Source: Effusibacillus pohliae DSM 22757 (GTDB lineage Bacteria > Bacillota > Bacilli > Tumebacillales > Effusibacillaceae). From it: DNA of 41,967 nt. Below are positions 23,781 through 37,846 of the stretch, in pieces (the first letter of the stretch is position 1; each line of letters opens with the position of its first letter). The stretch spans positions 1-41,967 of the forward strand of contig NZ_AQXL01000109.1 in the NCBI RefSeq assembly GCF_000376225.1. Reading direction: 5' to 3'. The notes below the pieces were generated by a model. That model saw nothing but the letters and a program-made list of their open reading frames with translations. It did not search any database and was not told the origin of the DNA. The translations under genes and the position numbers were made by a program.

Positions 23781-25105
23781 CCGATCGGACGATATGCGTT
23801 TCAGGCGAAGGACAGGCCGGGTGTTTACAACAAGAGCAGCGGCTTGGCGAGAAGGAGCGTCAGGCGGAGGATGAGTACACGGGGCGGAACAAGCGATCGG
23901 CTCAAGTTGATGGGCGGACGCCCCGGCAGATTCTCCCCGGTGCCACCATCGGCATCCTTGGCGGCGGTCAATTGGGCCGGATGATCGCCCTGAAAGCCCG
24001 CGAGATGGGCTATCGGATCGTCACCCTCGATCCGGCTGCCGACTCGCCGTGCGGGCAGGTGGCCGATGTGGCGTTCACCGGGCCGCTCGACGATTTGGCG
24101 ATCGCCCGCGAGATGGCGCGCGTTTCTGATGTCCTCACCTATGAGTTTGAAAACGTGAGCGACGAGTTGGTGCAGGTATTGCAGCGGGAAGCATACCTGC
24201 CGCAAGGAGGAGAGATTCTCCGGACGACCCGCCACCGGATCCGGGAAAAAACGGCACTGCAGGCGATCGGTATCCCGGTGGCTCCCTGGCGGCCGGTCGG
24301 TTCGCGCGAGGAATTGCGGCAGGCGGTGGCGGAACTGGGGCTGCCGGCCGTATTGAAGACGGCGACCGGCGGCTATGACGGAAAAGGGCAGTACGTCCTG
24401 GGAGAGCTGTCCGACATCGAAAAAGCCTGGCAGACACTGGGCAGTGCAGGACGGGCGGACTGGTCGAAGGAAGAGACCGGAGTCGAGACCCAGTCAGCCG
24501 CAAGCGGGTCGGAGCTGGTGCTGGAGGGGTGGGTCGATTTTGCCAAGGAACTGTCGGTGATCGCCGCCCGCAACCCGAACGGCGAAGTCCGCACGTTTCC
24601 GACGGCGGAAAACATCCATCGTGAAAATATTTTGCATCAATCGATCGTGCCGGCGCGGATCCCTGCAGAAACCGATCGGGCGGCGCAGGAGCTGGCCAAA
24701 CGGATCGCGGAAGAACTGGACGTGGTCGGCCTGATCGCCGTCGAGATGTTCTGGCAGGAAGGCAGCCTGCTGGTCAACGAACTGGCACCGCGTCCGCACA
24801 ATTCGGGCCATTACACGATCGATGCCTGTGCGACCTCCCAGTTTGAGCAGCATGTGCGAGCGATCTGCAATCTGCCGCTGGGCGAAACGCGGCTGTTAAC
24901 GCCGGTTGTCATGGTCAACATCCTCGGCGAACATGTGGAGCCGGTGCTGGCCAAGGCCAACCGGCTGGGCGACGGGATCAAGCTCCACCTGTATGGCAAA
25001 GCCGAGGCCAAGCGGAAGCGAAAAATGGGGCATCTCAACGTGCTGGGGCGAACGGTCGAAGAGGCACTGGCGAAGATCGAACAGCTCGGGATTTGGAACG
25101 GTTGA
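23777..25105 (+). CDS. purK: N5-carboxyaminoimidazole ribonucleotide synthase (PurK)
   Basis: ATP-grasp enzyme that carboxylates AIR with bicarbonate to N5-CAIR. At 442 residues it is longer than the usual 370-390. The conserved N-terminus '[13 protein letters not shown]' begins only at residue 57. The 56 residues before it are hydrophilic and charged ('[17 protein letters not shown]'). No ATG, GTG or TTG occurs in frame between 23777 and the conserved start, so the extension must be translated unless a rare codon is used. The ATP-grasp region also has about 15 extra residues near '[16 protein letters not shown]'. '[16 protein letters not shown]' and other core motifs are intact. The start overlaps the purE stop. 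Confidence 0.95.
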   Translation: MTDRTICVSGEGQAGCLQQEQRLGEKERQAEDEYTGRNKRSAQVDGRTPRQILPGATIGILGGGQLGRMIALKAREMGYRIVTLDPAADSPCGQVADVAFTGPLDDLAIAREMARVSDVLTYEFENVSDELVQVLQREAYLPQGGEILRTTRHRIREKTALQAIGIPVAPWRPVGSREELRQAVAELGLPAVLKTATGGYDGKGQYVLGELSDIEKAWQTLGSAGRADWSKEETGVETQSAASGSELVLEGWVDFAKELSVIAARNPNGEVRTFPTAENIHRENILHQSIVPARIPAETDRAAQELAKRIAEELDVVGLIAVEMFWQEGSLLVNELAPRPHNSGHYTIDACATSQFEQHVRAICNLPLGETRLLTPVVMVNILGEHVEPVLAKANRLGDGIKLHLYGKAEAKRKRKMGHLNVLGRTVEEALAKIEQLGIWNG

Positions 25106-25141
25106 TCCATCATACGCGAATGCAGGGAAAGGAAGTTGCAG

Positions 25142-26503
25142 ATGGCGATAAAAGCAGTCTCCCCACTGGACGGCCGCTATCGGGAACAGTTGGCCGGCCT
25201 GGAAAACTACGTATCGGAATGGGCGCTGATCAAGCACCGCGTGCACGTGGAAGTCGAGTGGCTGGTCAAGATGTCGGAAACTGCGGAGATCCGGGATGTG
25301 CGCCCGTTTACGCAGCAGGAGACCGAGTTTCTGCGGCGGCTGGCGTCCGATTTTGATGAGGCGGCCGCGCTGGAAGTGAAGGAAATCGAGGCGACCACCA
25401 AGCATGACGTAAAAGCGGTGGAGTACTACATCAAGCGGCGGATCAGGCAAACGACGCTGGCGGACGTGGCGGAGTTCGTGCATTTTTGCTGCACGTCGGA
25501 AGACATCAACAACCTGGCTTACGGTTTGATGATACAGGGCGCCATCCGGCAGATCTGGCTGCCGCTGGCGGAAAAATTGGCGGAGGCAGTGGCCGACTTT
25601 GCCGATCAGACGAGAGACGTGCCGATGCTTGCGCATACGCATGGGCAGCCGGCCAGTCCGACCACGGTCGGGAAGGAACTGGCCGTTTTTGTCCGCAGAT
25701 GGCAGCGGCAGTTGGCGCAGATTCGCAATCTGGAGTACCTCGGCAAGTTTAACGGCGCGGTCGGTAACTTCAACGCGCACGTCGCGGCCTATCCGGACGC
25801 TTCGTGGGAAGAGATTGCCCGCTCGTTTGTCGAGGGATTGGGATTGACCTATAACCCGCTGACGACACAGATCGAGTCGCACGATTATCTGGCGGAAGCG
25901 TTCATGGCGATCGCCCGCTTCAACAGCATCGCGATCGATTTTGACCGGGACATCTGGTCGTATATCTCGTTCGGCTACTTCAAACAGCAGGCGGTCGCGG
26001 GGGAGGTCGGCTCGTCGACGATGCCGCACAAGGTGAACCCGATCCATTTTGAAAACTCGGAAGCGAACCTCGGCATGAGCAACGCCGTGCTGGAACATCT
26101 GGCGCTGAAACTTCCCGTATCGCGTATGCAGCGCGATCTCACCGATTCCTCCGCCTTGCGCAACATCGGGGTCGGCATCGCCCATTCCTGCATCGCCATC
26201 CAGGGAGCGCTGCGCGGGCTGAAACAACTGTCGGTCAACGAACAGGCGCTGGCGAAGGATCTGGACGAAAATTGGGAAGTGATCGGCGAAGCGGTGCAGA
26301 CCGTGATGCGCAAGAACGGGCATGAGAATCCTTACGAGAAACTGAAAGACCTGACCCGCGGCGTGAAAGTGGACGCCGACGTGATGCGCTCCTTTATCGA
26401 GGGATTGGAACTGCCGGCTGATGACAAAGCCCGCCTGCTGGCGATGACACCGGCCACGTACACCGGACTCGCAAGCAAGCTGCTGCGTCATATCGGCAAG
26501 TAA
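25142..26503 (+). CDS. purB: Adenylosuccinate lyase, long E. coli-type (PurB)
   Basis: Cleaves SAICAR to AICAR and adenylosuccinate to AMP, two steps of purine synthesis. The 453-residue enzyme has the fumarase/aspartase-superfamily signature '[11 protein letters not shown]'. It also has '[13 protein letters not shown]', '[16 protein letters not shown]', '[15 protein letters not shown]' and '[14 protein letters not shown]'. From memory these align closely and over the full length with E. coli PurB (456 residues). The roughly 430-residue form usual in Bacillus pur operons is different. The place in the operon (between purK and purC) is the standard one. ATG 25142 was chosen, with GGGAAAGGAAG 6 bases upstream; a TTG at 25136 is in frame. 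Confidence 0.95.
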   Translation: MAIKAVSPLDGRYREQLAGLENYVSEWALIKHRVHVEVEWLVKMSETAEIRDVRPFTQQETEFLRRLASDFDEAAALEVKEIEATTKHDVKAVEYYIKRRIRQTTLADVAEFVHFCCTSEDINNLAYGLMIQGAIRQIWLPLAEKLAEAVADFADQTRDVPMLAHTHGQPASPTTVGKELAVFVRRWQRQLAQIRNLEYLGKFNGAVGNFNAHVAAYPDASWEEIARSFVEGLGLTYNPLTTQIESHDYLAEAFMAIARFNSIAIDFDRDIWSYISFGYFKQQAVAGEVGSSTMPHKVNPIHFENSEANLGMSNAVLEHLALKLPVSRMQRDLTDSSALRNIGVGIAHSCIAIQGALRGLKQLSVNEQALAKDLDENWEVIGEAVQTVMRKNGHENPYEKLKDLTRGVKVDADVMRSFIEGLELPADDKARLLAMTPATYTGLASKLLRHIGK

Positions 26504-26523
26504 TGCAGAGAGGGGGAACGGCG

Positions 26524-27243
26524 ATGCCGGTGAAAGGCGAGCTGTTGTACGAAGGGAAAGCGAAAAAGGTGTACCTGACGGATCAAGCGGATCAGGTGAT
26601 CGTTGCGTACAAGGACGATGCGACAGCGTTTAACGGCGAGAAGAGAGGGACAATCGCCGGCAAAGGGGAGATGAACAACCGGATCGCTTCGATTTTTTTC
26701 CGGATGCTGGAAGCGAAAGGGATTGCCACCCATTACATCGGCACCTTATCGGAACGGGAGATGCTCGTCAAAAAAGTGCGGATCCTGCCGCTCGAAGTGG
26801 TGGTCCGCAATATCGCCGCCGGCTCGCTCGCAAAGCGGATCGGCTGGGAAGAGGGGACGATCCTGCCGAAGACGGTGGTGGAATTTTATTACAAAAACGA
26901 TGAGTTGGGAGACCCGCTGGTCAACCGGTCGCACATCGAGGTGCTGCAACTGGCTACACCGGAACAGGTGCAGCAGCTGGAGGAATTGGGACGGCAGATC
27001 AACGTCTATTTGAAAGGATTTCTGGCCGACAAAAATCTGCTTTTGGTCGATTTCAAGCTGGAATTCGGCATCGACGTGGACGGCAACCTGCTGTTGGCGG
27101 ATGAGATTTCGCCTGACACCTGCCGGTTCTGGGATGCGGACACGAAGGAGCGGCTCGACAAAGACCGGTTCCGCCGCGATCTGGGAGCGGTCGAGGAAGC
27201 GTACGAGGAAATTTTGCGACGACTGGGAGGATATGAGCGATGA
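26524..27243 (+). CDS. purC: SAICAR synthetase (PurC)
   Basis: Joins CAIR with aspartate, using ATP, to give SAICAR. The 239 residues have the usual '[14 protein letters not shown]' start, '[18 protein letters not shown]', '[13 protein letters not shown]' and '[14 protein letters not shown]'. The ATG at 26524 was chosen because GAGGGGG precedes it by about 8 bases; an in-frame ATG at 26503 overlaps the purB stop but lacks a ribosome site. The end overlaps purS by four bases. Confidence 0.97.
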   Translation: MPVKGELLYEGKAKKVYLTDQADQVIVAYKDDATAFNGEKRGTIAGKGEMNNRIASIFFRMLEAKGIATHYIGTLSEREMLVKKVRILPLEVVVRNIAAGSLAKRIGWEEGTILPKTVVEFYYKNDELGDPLVNRSHIEVLQLATPEQVQQLEELGRQINVYLKGFLADKNLLLVDFKLEFGIDVDGNLLLADEISPDTCRFWDADTKERLDKDRFRRDLGAVEEAYEEILRRLGGYER

Positions 27244-27488
27244 TCCTGGCAAAAATTCATGTCACACTGAAGCCGTCCGTGCTCGATCCGCAAGGGTCGG
27301 CCGTCACCAAGTCGCTGCATGCGCTTGGCTATGACGAGGTGGAGGACGTGCGGATCGGCAAGTTCATGGAAGTGAAAGTAAACACGAACGACCGAAAGAC
27401 GGCGGAAGAACGCATCACCGAAATGTGCGAAAAGCTGCTCGTCAACACGGTGATCGAGTCTTACACCTTCGAATTGACGGAGGTGTGA
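27240..27488 (+). CDS. purS: FGAM synthase subunit PurS
   Basis: Small (82 residues) subunit that bridges PurL and PurQ in the three-part formylglycinamidine synthase of Gram-positive bacteria and channels ammonia. '[15 protein letters not shown]' and '[11 protein letters not shown]' are the typical motifs. The start overlaps purC (ATGA), and purQ follows after four bases. Its presence agrees with the short PurL type. Confidence 0.96.
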   Translation: MILAKIHVTLKPSVLDPQGSAVTKSLHALGYDEVEDVRIGKFMEVKVNTNDRKTAEERITEMCEKLLVNTVIESYTFELTEV

Positions 27489-27492
27489 GCGC

Positions 27493-28165
27493 GTGAAATT
27501 TGCGGTGATTGTGTTTCCTGGCTCCAACTGTGACGTCGATGCGGTGAAAGCGGTGGAGGATGTGCTGGGCGAACCGGTGGAGATGGTGTGGCACCATGCG
27601 ACCGACCTGTCCGGTTATGACTGCATTGTGCTGCCGGGCGGATTTTCCTACGGCGACTATCTGCGCTGCGGAGCGATCGCCCGCTTCTCGCCGGTGATGG
27701 AAGAAGTCAAGAAAGCGGCGGCCGACGGCCGGCTGGTGATCGGCATCTGCAACGGATTCCAGATTCTGACCGAATCCGGCTTGCTGCCGGGGGCGCTCAG
27801 GCGCAACAACCATCTGCAGTTCAACTGCGAGATCTCCCCGCTGGTGGTGGAGAACGCCGATACCCCTTTTACCCGGGACTACAAACAAGGGCAAGTGATC
27901 CGCATCCCGATCGCGCACGGCGAAGGCAACTATTACGTGGATGACGAGACGCTCAAGAAGTTGCAGGCGAACAACCAGATTGTGTTTCGCTATTCCGGCA
28001 AAAATCCGAACGGTTCGGTCGACAACATCGCCGGCATCTGCAACGAAGCGGGCAATGTGCTGGGTATGATGCCTCACCCGGAACGGGCGGTGCACGACTG
28101 GCTCGGCTCAAGCGACGGCCGTGCGCTCTTTACATCGATTTTGCGGAACTGGAGGGAAAAGCACG

Positions 28166-28173
<8 letters not shown>
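27493..28173 (+). CDS. purQ: FGAM synthase glutaminase subunit PurQ
   Basis: Class I glutamine amidotransferase that provides ammonia to PurL. The 226 residues have '[13 protein letters not shown]', '[14 protein letters not shown]', the nucleophile elbow 'GICNGFQIL' with its Cys, and the His/Glu pair in 'MMPHPERAV'. The start is GTG at 27493 with GGAGGTG about 7 bases upstream. The stop lies eight bases inside purL, which implies translational coupling. Confidence 0.96.
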
Positions 28174-30528
<2,355 letters not shown>

Positions 30529-30544
<16 letters not shown>

Positions 30545-31944
30545 TGTCTGACAAATGGCACGAAGAGTGCGGCGTGTTTGGGATCTTCGGGCATGACAAG
30601 GCGGCCGAGCTGACCTACTACGGTCTTTACGCCCTGCAGCACCGCGGGCAGGAGAGCGCCGGCATCGCCACGGTCGACGGCCGCAAAATGTATTCCCATA
30701 AGGGCATGGGGCTTGTGGCCGAGGTGTTTGACCAGGACGTGCTGCGATCGCTGAAAGGGCATGCGGCGATCGGACATGTGCGCTACTCGACGACCGGCGA
30801 TTCCTCCGTTGCCAACGCGCAGCCGCTGACGTTCGGTTTCCAGCGGGGCAACATGGCGCTCGCGCACAACGGCAATCTGATCAACGCCCATCAGATCCAT
30901 GGCCGGCTGGAGCGGCAGGGCAGCATTTTCCAAACCACCAGCGACACCGAGGTCGTCGCCCATCTGATCGCCAAGTCGGGGCTGCCGACGATCGAGGAGA
31001 GCATCAAGGAATCGCTGTCGGTCGTGAAAGGCGCGTACGCATTTTTGATTCTGACCGACGACAAGCTGCTCGCCATGCGCGATCCGCACGGACTGCGGCC
31101 GATGGCGCTGGGCCAGTTTGAGGGGGCGTATGTGGTCGCTTCTGAAACCTGCGCCTTCGATACGATCGGCGCGGAATACATCCGGGACATCGAACCGGGC
31201 GAGATGCTGGTCATCGACCGCGACGGCATGCGGTCCGAGCGATTCGCCAGCGTCGGCAAAACGGCCATGTGCACGTTCGAGTATATTTATTTCGCCCGTC
31301 CCGATTCGGACATTGACGGGTTCAACGTGCACTCCGTCCGTAAAAAATTGGGCAAACTGCTGGCGGAAGAACATCCGGTCGACGCAGACGTGGTGATCGG
31401 CGTTCCCGAGTCTTCGATTTCGGCCGCGATCGGCTATGCAGAAGCGACCGGGATTCCGTACGAGATCGGCTTGATCAAGAACAAGTACATCGGCCGGACG
31501 TTCATCCAACCCAGCCAGGAACTGCGCGAACGGGGCGTGAAGCTGAAGCTGTCAGCCGTCCGCGGGGTGGTGGACGGCAAGCGGGTCGTGCTGATCGATG
31601 ATTCAATCGTGCGCGGCACGACTTCCAAGCGGATCGTCCAAATGCTGCGGGAAGCGGGAGCGAAAGAGGTTCACCTGCGCATCTCCTCGCCTCCGGTCAC
31701 GCACGGCTGCTTCTACGGCATCGACACGTCCGCCCGGGAAGAGCTGATCGCGGCCAACAAATCGATCGAGGAGATCCGCGAATACATCGGTGCCGATTCA
31801 TTGGCCTACCTGTCGGAAGCGAAGATGATGCAGGCGTTCGGCGTGGAGGACTTGTCCCAGCACAAATATTGCAACGCCTGTTTCACCGGGCGGTATCCGA
31901 CCGAGATCTATGAAGGCCTGCAAAAACATGTGTTGGAAAGGTAG
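30529..31944 (+). CDS. purF: Glutamine PRPP amidotransferase (PurF), Fe-S type with propeptide
   Basis: First committed step: PRPP plus glutamine to phosphoribosylamine. The 471 residues show a 13-residue propeptide before the catalytic Cys ('HEE' then [10 protein letters not shown]), which is expected to be cleaved off, as in B. subtilis. The four cluster ligands typical of the Fe-S type can be picked out in 'MCTFEY', 'HGCFYG' and 'YCNAC'. The PRPP loop is '[15 protein letters not shown]'. ATG 30529 follows AAAGGAG by 7 bases; the frame is open from 30511 but without a site. It overlaps the end of purL by 16 bases. Confidence 0.97.
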
Positions 31945-31953
31945 GGGGCGAAC

Positions 31954-33066
31954 GTGTCGGGACACAACGATATTCGCGATTTGCAAACCAACCGCGCAGC
32001 CGGTTCGCAGCAAGCTGCCGGAGTCGATGCCTATGCCCGGGCAGGCGTGAACATCGATGCCGGGAATGAAACGGTCGACCGGATCAAGCCGCACGTGGCC
32101 CGCACCATGCGGCCGGAAGTGATCACCGCTCTGGGGGGATTTGGCGGTGGATTTCGACTGGACCTCGGCAAATACAAGGAACCGGTGCTTGTATCGGGAA
32201 CCGACGGGGTTGGCACCAAGCTGAAAATCGCTTTTCAGATGGACAAGCATGACACGATCGGCATCGACGCGGTGGCGATGTGCGTCAACGACATTTTGGT
32301 GATGGGGGCCGAGCCCCTTTTCTTTCTGGATTATCTGGCAACCGGCAAACTGGTGCCGGAGACGGCGGAACAAATCGTCAAGGGAATCGCAGATGGCTGC
32401 GTCCTGGCGGGGTGCGCGCTGGTCGGCGGCGAGACGGCCGAGATGCCGGGCATGTACGCGGACGGGGAATATGACGTGGCCGGTTTTGCGGTCGGCATCG
32501 CCGACAAAAGCAAGCTGATCGACGGGACGCGGGTGACGCCGGGCGATGCGGTGATCGGCTTGGCTTCGAGCGGTTTGCACTCGAACGGATTTTCTCTGGT
32601 GCGCAAGGTGCTGCTGGAAGAGGCCGGATATTCGCTGGACGCGCAGCTTCCGGGACTGACCAGGACGCTTGGCGAAGAACTTCTGACTCCCACCCGCATT
32701 TATGTCAAAAATGGGCTTGCGCTCTGCGAACGGTTCGATGTGCGGGCGATGGCCCATATCACCGGCGGCGGCTTTCTGGAAAACATCCCGCGCGTACTGC
32801 CGGAGGGATGCGCTGCCGAGATTCGTCCGGGATCCTGGCCGGTGCTGCCGATTTTTGAGCTGCTGCAGCGGGAAGGCAACCTGTCCGCAAGCGATATGTA
32901 CCGTACGTTCAATATGGGGATTGGCCTGGTGGCGGTGGTTCCGGAGACGCAGGCGGACGATTTTATCCGGGAGGCGATCAGCCTTGGGGAACGGGCGTAC
33001 CGGATCGGAAGCATTGTGCCAGGCAACCGCCAGGTGCGAATCGACGGGGTTGGAGGAACGGCATGA
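31954..33066 (+). CDS. purM: AIR synthetase (PurM)
   Basis: Closes the imidazole ring: FGAM to AIR with ATP. AIR is also the substrate of ThiC, encoded nearby. The 370 residues are about 20 longer than usual at the N-terminus. The conserved '[15 protein letters not shown]' begins near residue 26, after a Gln/Ala-rich stretch. Core motifs '[14 protein letters not shown]', '[19 protein letters not shown]' and '[11 protein letters not shown]' are intact. The start is GTG 31954 with GGGGG 5 bases upstream; the only internal alternative is a TTG without a ribosome site. The stop overlaps the purN start. Confidence 0.96.
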   Translation: MSGHNDIRDLQTNRAAGSQQAAGVDAYARAGVNIDAGNETVDRIKPHVARTMRPEVITALGGFGGGFRLDLGKYKEPVLVSGTDGVGTKLKIAFQMDKHDTIGIDAVAMCVNDILVMGAEPLFFLDYLATGKLVPETAEQIVKGIADGCVLAGCALVGGETAEMPGMYADGEYDVAGFAVGIADKSKLIDGTRVTPGDAVIGLASSGLHSNGFSLVRKVLLEEAGYSLDAQLPGLTRTLGEELLTPTRIYVKNGLALCERFDVRAMAHITGGGFLENIPRVLPEGCAAEIRPGSWPVLPIFELLQREGNLSASDMYRTFNMGIGLVAVVPETQADDFIREAISLGERAYRIGSIVPGNRQVRIDGVGGTA

Positions 33067-33791
33067 GCGAGGAAATGCGGGGAACAGCAAGCGGGGATTC
33101 CTTTTCGGGAGCCGCGTCCGGTGAAGGGGGGCCGGTGACGGCTTTTGACGGGGGGCCAGGGATTGAAAACGCAACCGCCGGCAAGCGGATCGCCGTGTTT
33201 GCGTCCGGGACCGGGAGCAATCTGCAGGTTCTGCTGGATCGGGCTGCTGCAGGCGAGTTGGGTGGTGCCCGGATCGTCCTGGTCGTCTGCGACAAGCCGG
33301 GAGCGAAAGCGATCGAACGGGCGGAACAGGCCGGCGTTCCGGCACTGGTGCTGGTTCCGAAGGAATTTCCTGACAAAGCGGCTTATGAAACGCGAATTTT
33401 AGAGGAGTTGCGGGCGAAACGGGTGGATTTTATCGTGCTTGCCGGTTACATGCGGCTGGTCGGACCGACGCTGTTGGAACCGTACCGGGGGCGGATTCTC
33501 AATTTGCATCCCTCGCTATTGCCGGCGTTTCCGGGCAAGGATGCGATCGGCCAGGCTTTGCAGGCAGGGGTGTCATATACGGGGGTAACGGTTCATTTTG
33601 TCGATGAGGGGATGGACACGGGGCCTGTGATTGCACAGGAAAAAGTGGCGATTGAGTCAAACGAGACGAGAGACACCCTGACGGCGAAGATTCAGGCGGC
33701 GGAACACCGGCTGCTGCCGCAAGTGGTGCGTGATTTTGCGAACGGACGGATTCTGCTCCGCGGCAATGAGGTGGAGTATTGGATTGGATAG
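33063..33791 (+). CDS. purN: GAR transformylase (PurN, folate-dependent)
   Basis: Transfers a formyl group from 10-formyltetrahydrofolate to GAR. The 242 residues include about 40 extra N-terminal residues rich in Gly, Ser and Ala before the conserved '[14 protein letters not shown]'. Catalytic Asn and His are in '[15 protein letters not shown]' and the Asp in '[13 protein letters not shown]'. The ATG at 33063 overlaps purM (ATGA). An internal GTG at 33135, with AAGGGGGG just before it, would give 218 residues, so the true start is uncertain. Confidence 0.95.
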   Translation: MSEEMRGTASGDSFSGAASGEGGPVTAFDGGPGIENATAGKRIAVFASGTGSNLQVLLDRAAAGELGGARIVLVVCDKPGAKAIERAEQAGVPALVLVPKEFPDKAAYETRILEELRAKRVDFIVLAGYMRLVGPTLLEPYRGRILNLHPSLLPAFPGKDAIGQALQAGVSYTGVTVHFVDEGMDTGPVIAQEKVAIESNETRDTLTAKIQAAEHRLLPQVVRDFANGRILLRGNEVEYWIG

Positions 33792-33842
33792 GCAAGAGAC
33801 TAACCATAACGTTGCAGTTTGGGAACGGGGGAATCAAACAAC

Positions 33843-35450
<1,608 letters not shown>

Positions 35451-35887
35451 TCGTGTGCGAACTTTCCATGCGGGGCGGAGTACGGCACACAAAAAGGATA
35501 CGTGTGTGCGAAGGTATCTTTCGTATGGTGAACCTTCGACGCTTGTTTGGGAAAATTTACGCGTCGAAACGGGTGTCGAATTTTCGCATTCGACAAGGAG
35601 CGGGAAAATCGGTTACGATCTGACAGGCAACCGCCCGGCAAGCTGGGTGGCATCGGCAATCGTTGGTGCGGGACAGGTCAGACCGATTGTTCCGGACAAA
35701 TGGCTGCACCGTGCGACATCGTTTGACATGAGAATTCCTGCGGCCGTTGCGGTAAGTGGAGGCGAAGCGGCAAATATCCGGTCAGACCTTATCGGGCTGT
35801 AGGCGCGTACGGAATAACAGGTCCGGCGCGCCTGCAGGCAAAGGTCAGACCCTGTCTGTCGAACAAACGGGAAGGAGGGCGATTGAT
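35451..35887 (+). other. Gap between purH and purD with three copies of GGTCAGACC
   Basis: The operon is otherwise nearly gapless, so a 437-base interruption is unusual. GGTCAGACC, with inverted arms GGTC/GACC around an A, occurs at 35676-35684, 35780-35788 and 35843-35851. Hairpins CGAAGGT/ACCTTCG (about 35509-35536) and GTCGAA/TTCGAC (about 35575-35594) also occur. A 98-residue frame from a GTG at 35506 to 35802 has an AAAAGGA upstream, but I recognise nothing in it and doubt it is a gene. I see no clear promoter. Confidence 0.5.
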
Positions 35888-37159
35888 TTGAAGGTGCTTG
35901 TGATTGGCGGCGGCGGCCGCGAACATGCGCTCGTCTGGAAATTGGCCCAGAGTCCGCGCGTGCGGAAGGTGTACTGCGCACCCGGCAATGCCGGAATTGC
36001 CCAACTGGCGGAGTGTGTGCCGATTGCCGCCGATGCGGTCGAGCAGTTGGCCGATTTTGCGGAACGGGAAGCGATCGATCTGACGGTGGTGGGGCCGGAG
36101 GCGGCGCTGCTGGCGGGCGTGGTCGATGCGTTTGAAGCGCGCGGGCTGCGCATTTTCGGCCCGCGGCGGGAAGCGGCTCTACTGGAAGGAAGCAAGTCGT
36201 TTGCAAAAGATCTGATGCTGACGCACGGAATTCCGACCGCCAAGTATCAAGTGTTTACGGAAGCGGAACCCGCTTTGCAGTACGTTCGCGAACAGGGGGC
36301 GCCGATCGTCGTCAAAGCGGACGGGCTGGCGGCAGGTAAGGGCGTGATCGTGGCGAAAACGGTGGCGGAAGCGGAAGAGGCCGTGCGGTCGATTTTGCAG
36401 GCGAAGACGTTCGGGGAAGCGGGCAGCCGCGTGGTGATCGAACAGTTTCTGGCGGGCGAGGAAGCCACCGTCCTCGCGTTTGTGGACGGCAAAAACGTCA
36501 AGCTGATGGTGCCGTCCCAGGATCATAAGCAGGTATTTGACGGCGACCAGGGACCGAATACAGGCGGGATGGGCACGTATGCTCCGGTGCCTCGCGTGAC
36601 GGACGAATTGCTGCAGGGAATCGAGGCGACGATCGTCCGACCGGTGGCGGAAGCGATGGTGGCGCGGGGCACGCCGTACAAAGGGGTGCTGTACGCCGGG
36701 CTGATGCTGACCGCGGAAGGCCCGAAGGTGATCGAGTTTAACGCGCGGTTTGGCGATCCGGAGGCGCAGGTGGTACTGCCTTTGCTGGAAAACGATCTGG
36801 TCGACGTGATCGATGCGGTGATCGACGGACGCCTACAGGACATCCGGCTCGCCTGGAAAAATGGGGCGGCCGTCTGCGTGATTCTAGCGGCGCAAGGCTA
36901 TCCGGGAGCCTACCGGAAAGGGGACCCGATCGAGGGGCTTGACCGGCTGCCGGAGCAGGTTGTCGTGTTTCATGCGGGAACCGATTTTGTGGAAGGCCGA
37001 TATGTCACCAACGGCGGCCGGGTACTCGGCGTGACCGGGTTCGGCGCCGACCTGAAAGCGGCGAAAGAAGCGGCGTACCGCGGGGTGCAGGCGATTCATT
37101 TTGCCGGCATGCACTACCGGAAGGACATTTCGGACAAGGCGTTTCGAGGAGAAAAATAG
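35888..37159 (+). CDS. purD: Phosphoribosylamine-glycine ligase (GAR synthetase, PurD)
   Basis: ATP-grasp enzyme joining phosphoribosylamine and glycine. The 423-residue length is standard. 'KVLVIGGGGREHALVWKL' starts the N domain; 'VKADGLAAGKGVIVA' and 'QDHKQVFDGDQGPNTGGMG' are the ATP-grasp motifs, and 'EFNARFGDPEAQV' carries metal-binding residues. The start is a TTG at 35888 with AAGGAGG 9 bases upstream. The frame is open to 35756, but no better start exists and the family begins here. It is the last pur gene, followed by a terminator. Confidence 0.96.
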   Translation: MKVLVIGGGGREHALVWKLAQSPRVRKVYCAPGNAGIAQLAECVPIAADAVEQLADFAEREAIDLTVVGPEAALLAGVVDAFEARGLRIFGPRREAALLEGSKSFAKDLMLTHGIPTAKYQVFTEAEPALQYVREQGAPIVVKADGLAAGKGVIVAKTVAEAEEAVRSILQAKTFGEAGSRVVIEQFLAGEEATVLAFVDGKNVKLMVPSQDHKQVFDGDQGPNTGGMGTYAPVPRVTDELLQGIEATIVRPVAEAMVARGTPYKGVLYAGLMLTAEGPKVIEFNARFGDPEAQVVLPLLENDLVDVIDAVIDGRLQDIRLAWKNGAAVCVILAAQGYPGAYRKGDPIEGLDRLPEQVVVFHAGTDFVEGRYVTNGGRVLGVTGFGADLKAAKEAAYRGVQAIHFAGMHYRKDISDKAFRGEK

Positions 37160-37237
37160 AGAGCCGCTGAACCGCTTGAGTTCTAACAGAGAACGGTCAC
37201 AGCAATCACGGTAAATAGAATACACATCCGTCAAGGC

Positions 37238-37254
37238 CGGTGACTTTGTCACCG
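37238..37254. repeat. Perfect 7-bp hairpin after purD
   Basis: CGGTGAC and GTCACCG around a TTT loop, about 80 bases after the purD stop and 20 bases before the terminator. Role unknown. Confidence 0.5.
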
Positions 37255-37274
37255 TTACACGGGTGATCCATCGA

Positions 37275-37304
37275 GGGTTTGCGTGATGACGCAACCCTTT
37301 TTTT
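37275..37304 (+). terminator. Terminator of the pur operon
   Basis: GGGTTTGCGT and ACGCAACCC pair with one bulged base around a GATG loop, followed by seven T. Confidence 0.85.
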
Positions 37305-37391
37305 CGTCTTGGGCGGGGGCTTTCCTGCCGAGAGATTGTCATAAACGACTTCGAGTGAGTTAAAGGGGAAAACGGATTTATAGAAATAGAG

Positions 37392-37420
37392 TTGAAATTC
37401 TGACTACCTGGTATTATATT
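37392..37420 (+). promoter_or_regulatory. Promoter of the AT-rich two-gene islet
   Basis: TTGAAA (37392-37397), 17 bases, TATATT (37415-37420). It lies about 55 bases before the remnant cysteine-peptidase frame. Confidence 0.55.
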
Positions 37421-37474
37421 GAAATTGTAGTCGAGTTTGCCTACAAAAATCTATTTCGAAAGGGGGAAGATTAT

Positions 37475-37846
37475 TTGGGAGCCAATGCCACACAAACCGA
37501 TATTGTCGTATACGTTAAGGGGTCTGCTGTAAACGAACCAGGTACTGTCTATGACATGCAAAAAGGTTTGTCAAAGTATAAAATCAGATAAACAATGGGG
37601 AACCAATAATCGCACTTATTACATGGAAGGGGGGGAGTGGTACTGGTCACGTATTTGTAATTCGTGGCTATTATCAGGACACGTCGGTACCGAAGTCTGA
37701 TGTGTATTATATTGATCCTTTGGATGCATCGTACAACATTAAGGCATTATAACGACTTTGTTGATAACGCTCAGTGGACCTGGGTGAACACCCTTTACTA
37801 CATTTACGTATATGTAGTAAAGAAGGGAAACCATTATGAAATATAA
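37475..37846 (+). pseudogene. Decayed papain/C39-like cysteine peptidase gene
   Basis: Pieces in different frames read as one protein. 'TDIVVYVKGSAVNEPGTVYD' (after a TTG at 37475 with an AAGGGGG) stops at TAA 37589. 'INNGEPIIALITWKGG' follows in another frame. After a run of seven G (37629-37635) the frame changes to 'GTGHVFVIRGYYQDTSVPKS', then 'DVYYIDPLDASYNIK'. A last piece, 'YNDFVDNAQWTWVNTLYYI', is in yet another frame. The 'GHVFVIRGY' with its His and the 'IDPLD' segment resemble the C-terminal half of C39-like or papain-like cysteine peptidases. The part with the catalytic Cys is missing, so it is almost certainly inactive. The last frame overlaps the next gene. Confidence 0.65.

Noticed and set aside
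35506-35802. 98-residue frame from a GTG in the purH-purD gap
   Set aside because: It has a weak AAAAGGA upstream, but no recognisable features, and repeats and hairpins run through it; mentioned in the gap entry rather than called as a gene.
35676-35851. The three GGTCAGACC copies as a CRISPR-like array
   Set aside because: The repeat is only 9 bases and spacings differ (104 and 63 bases); no cas genes.
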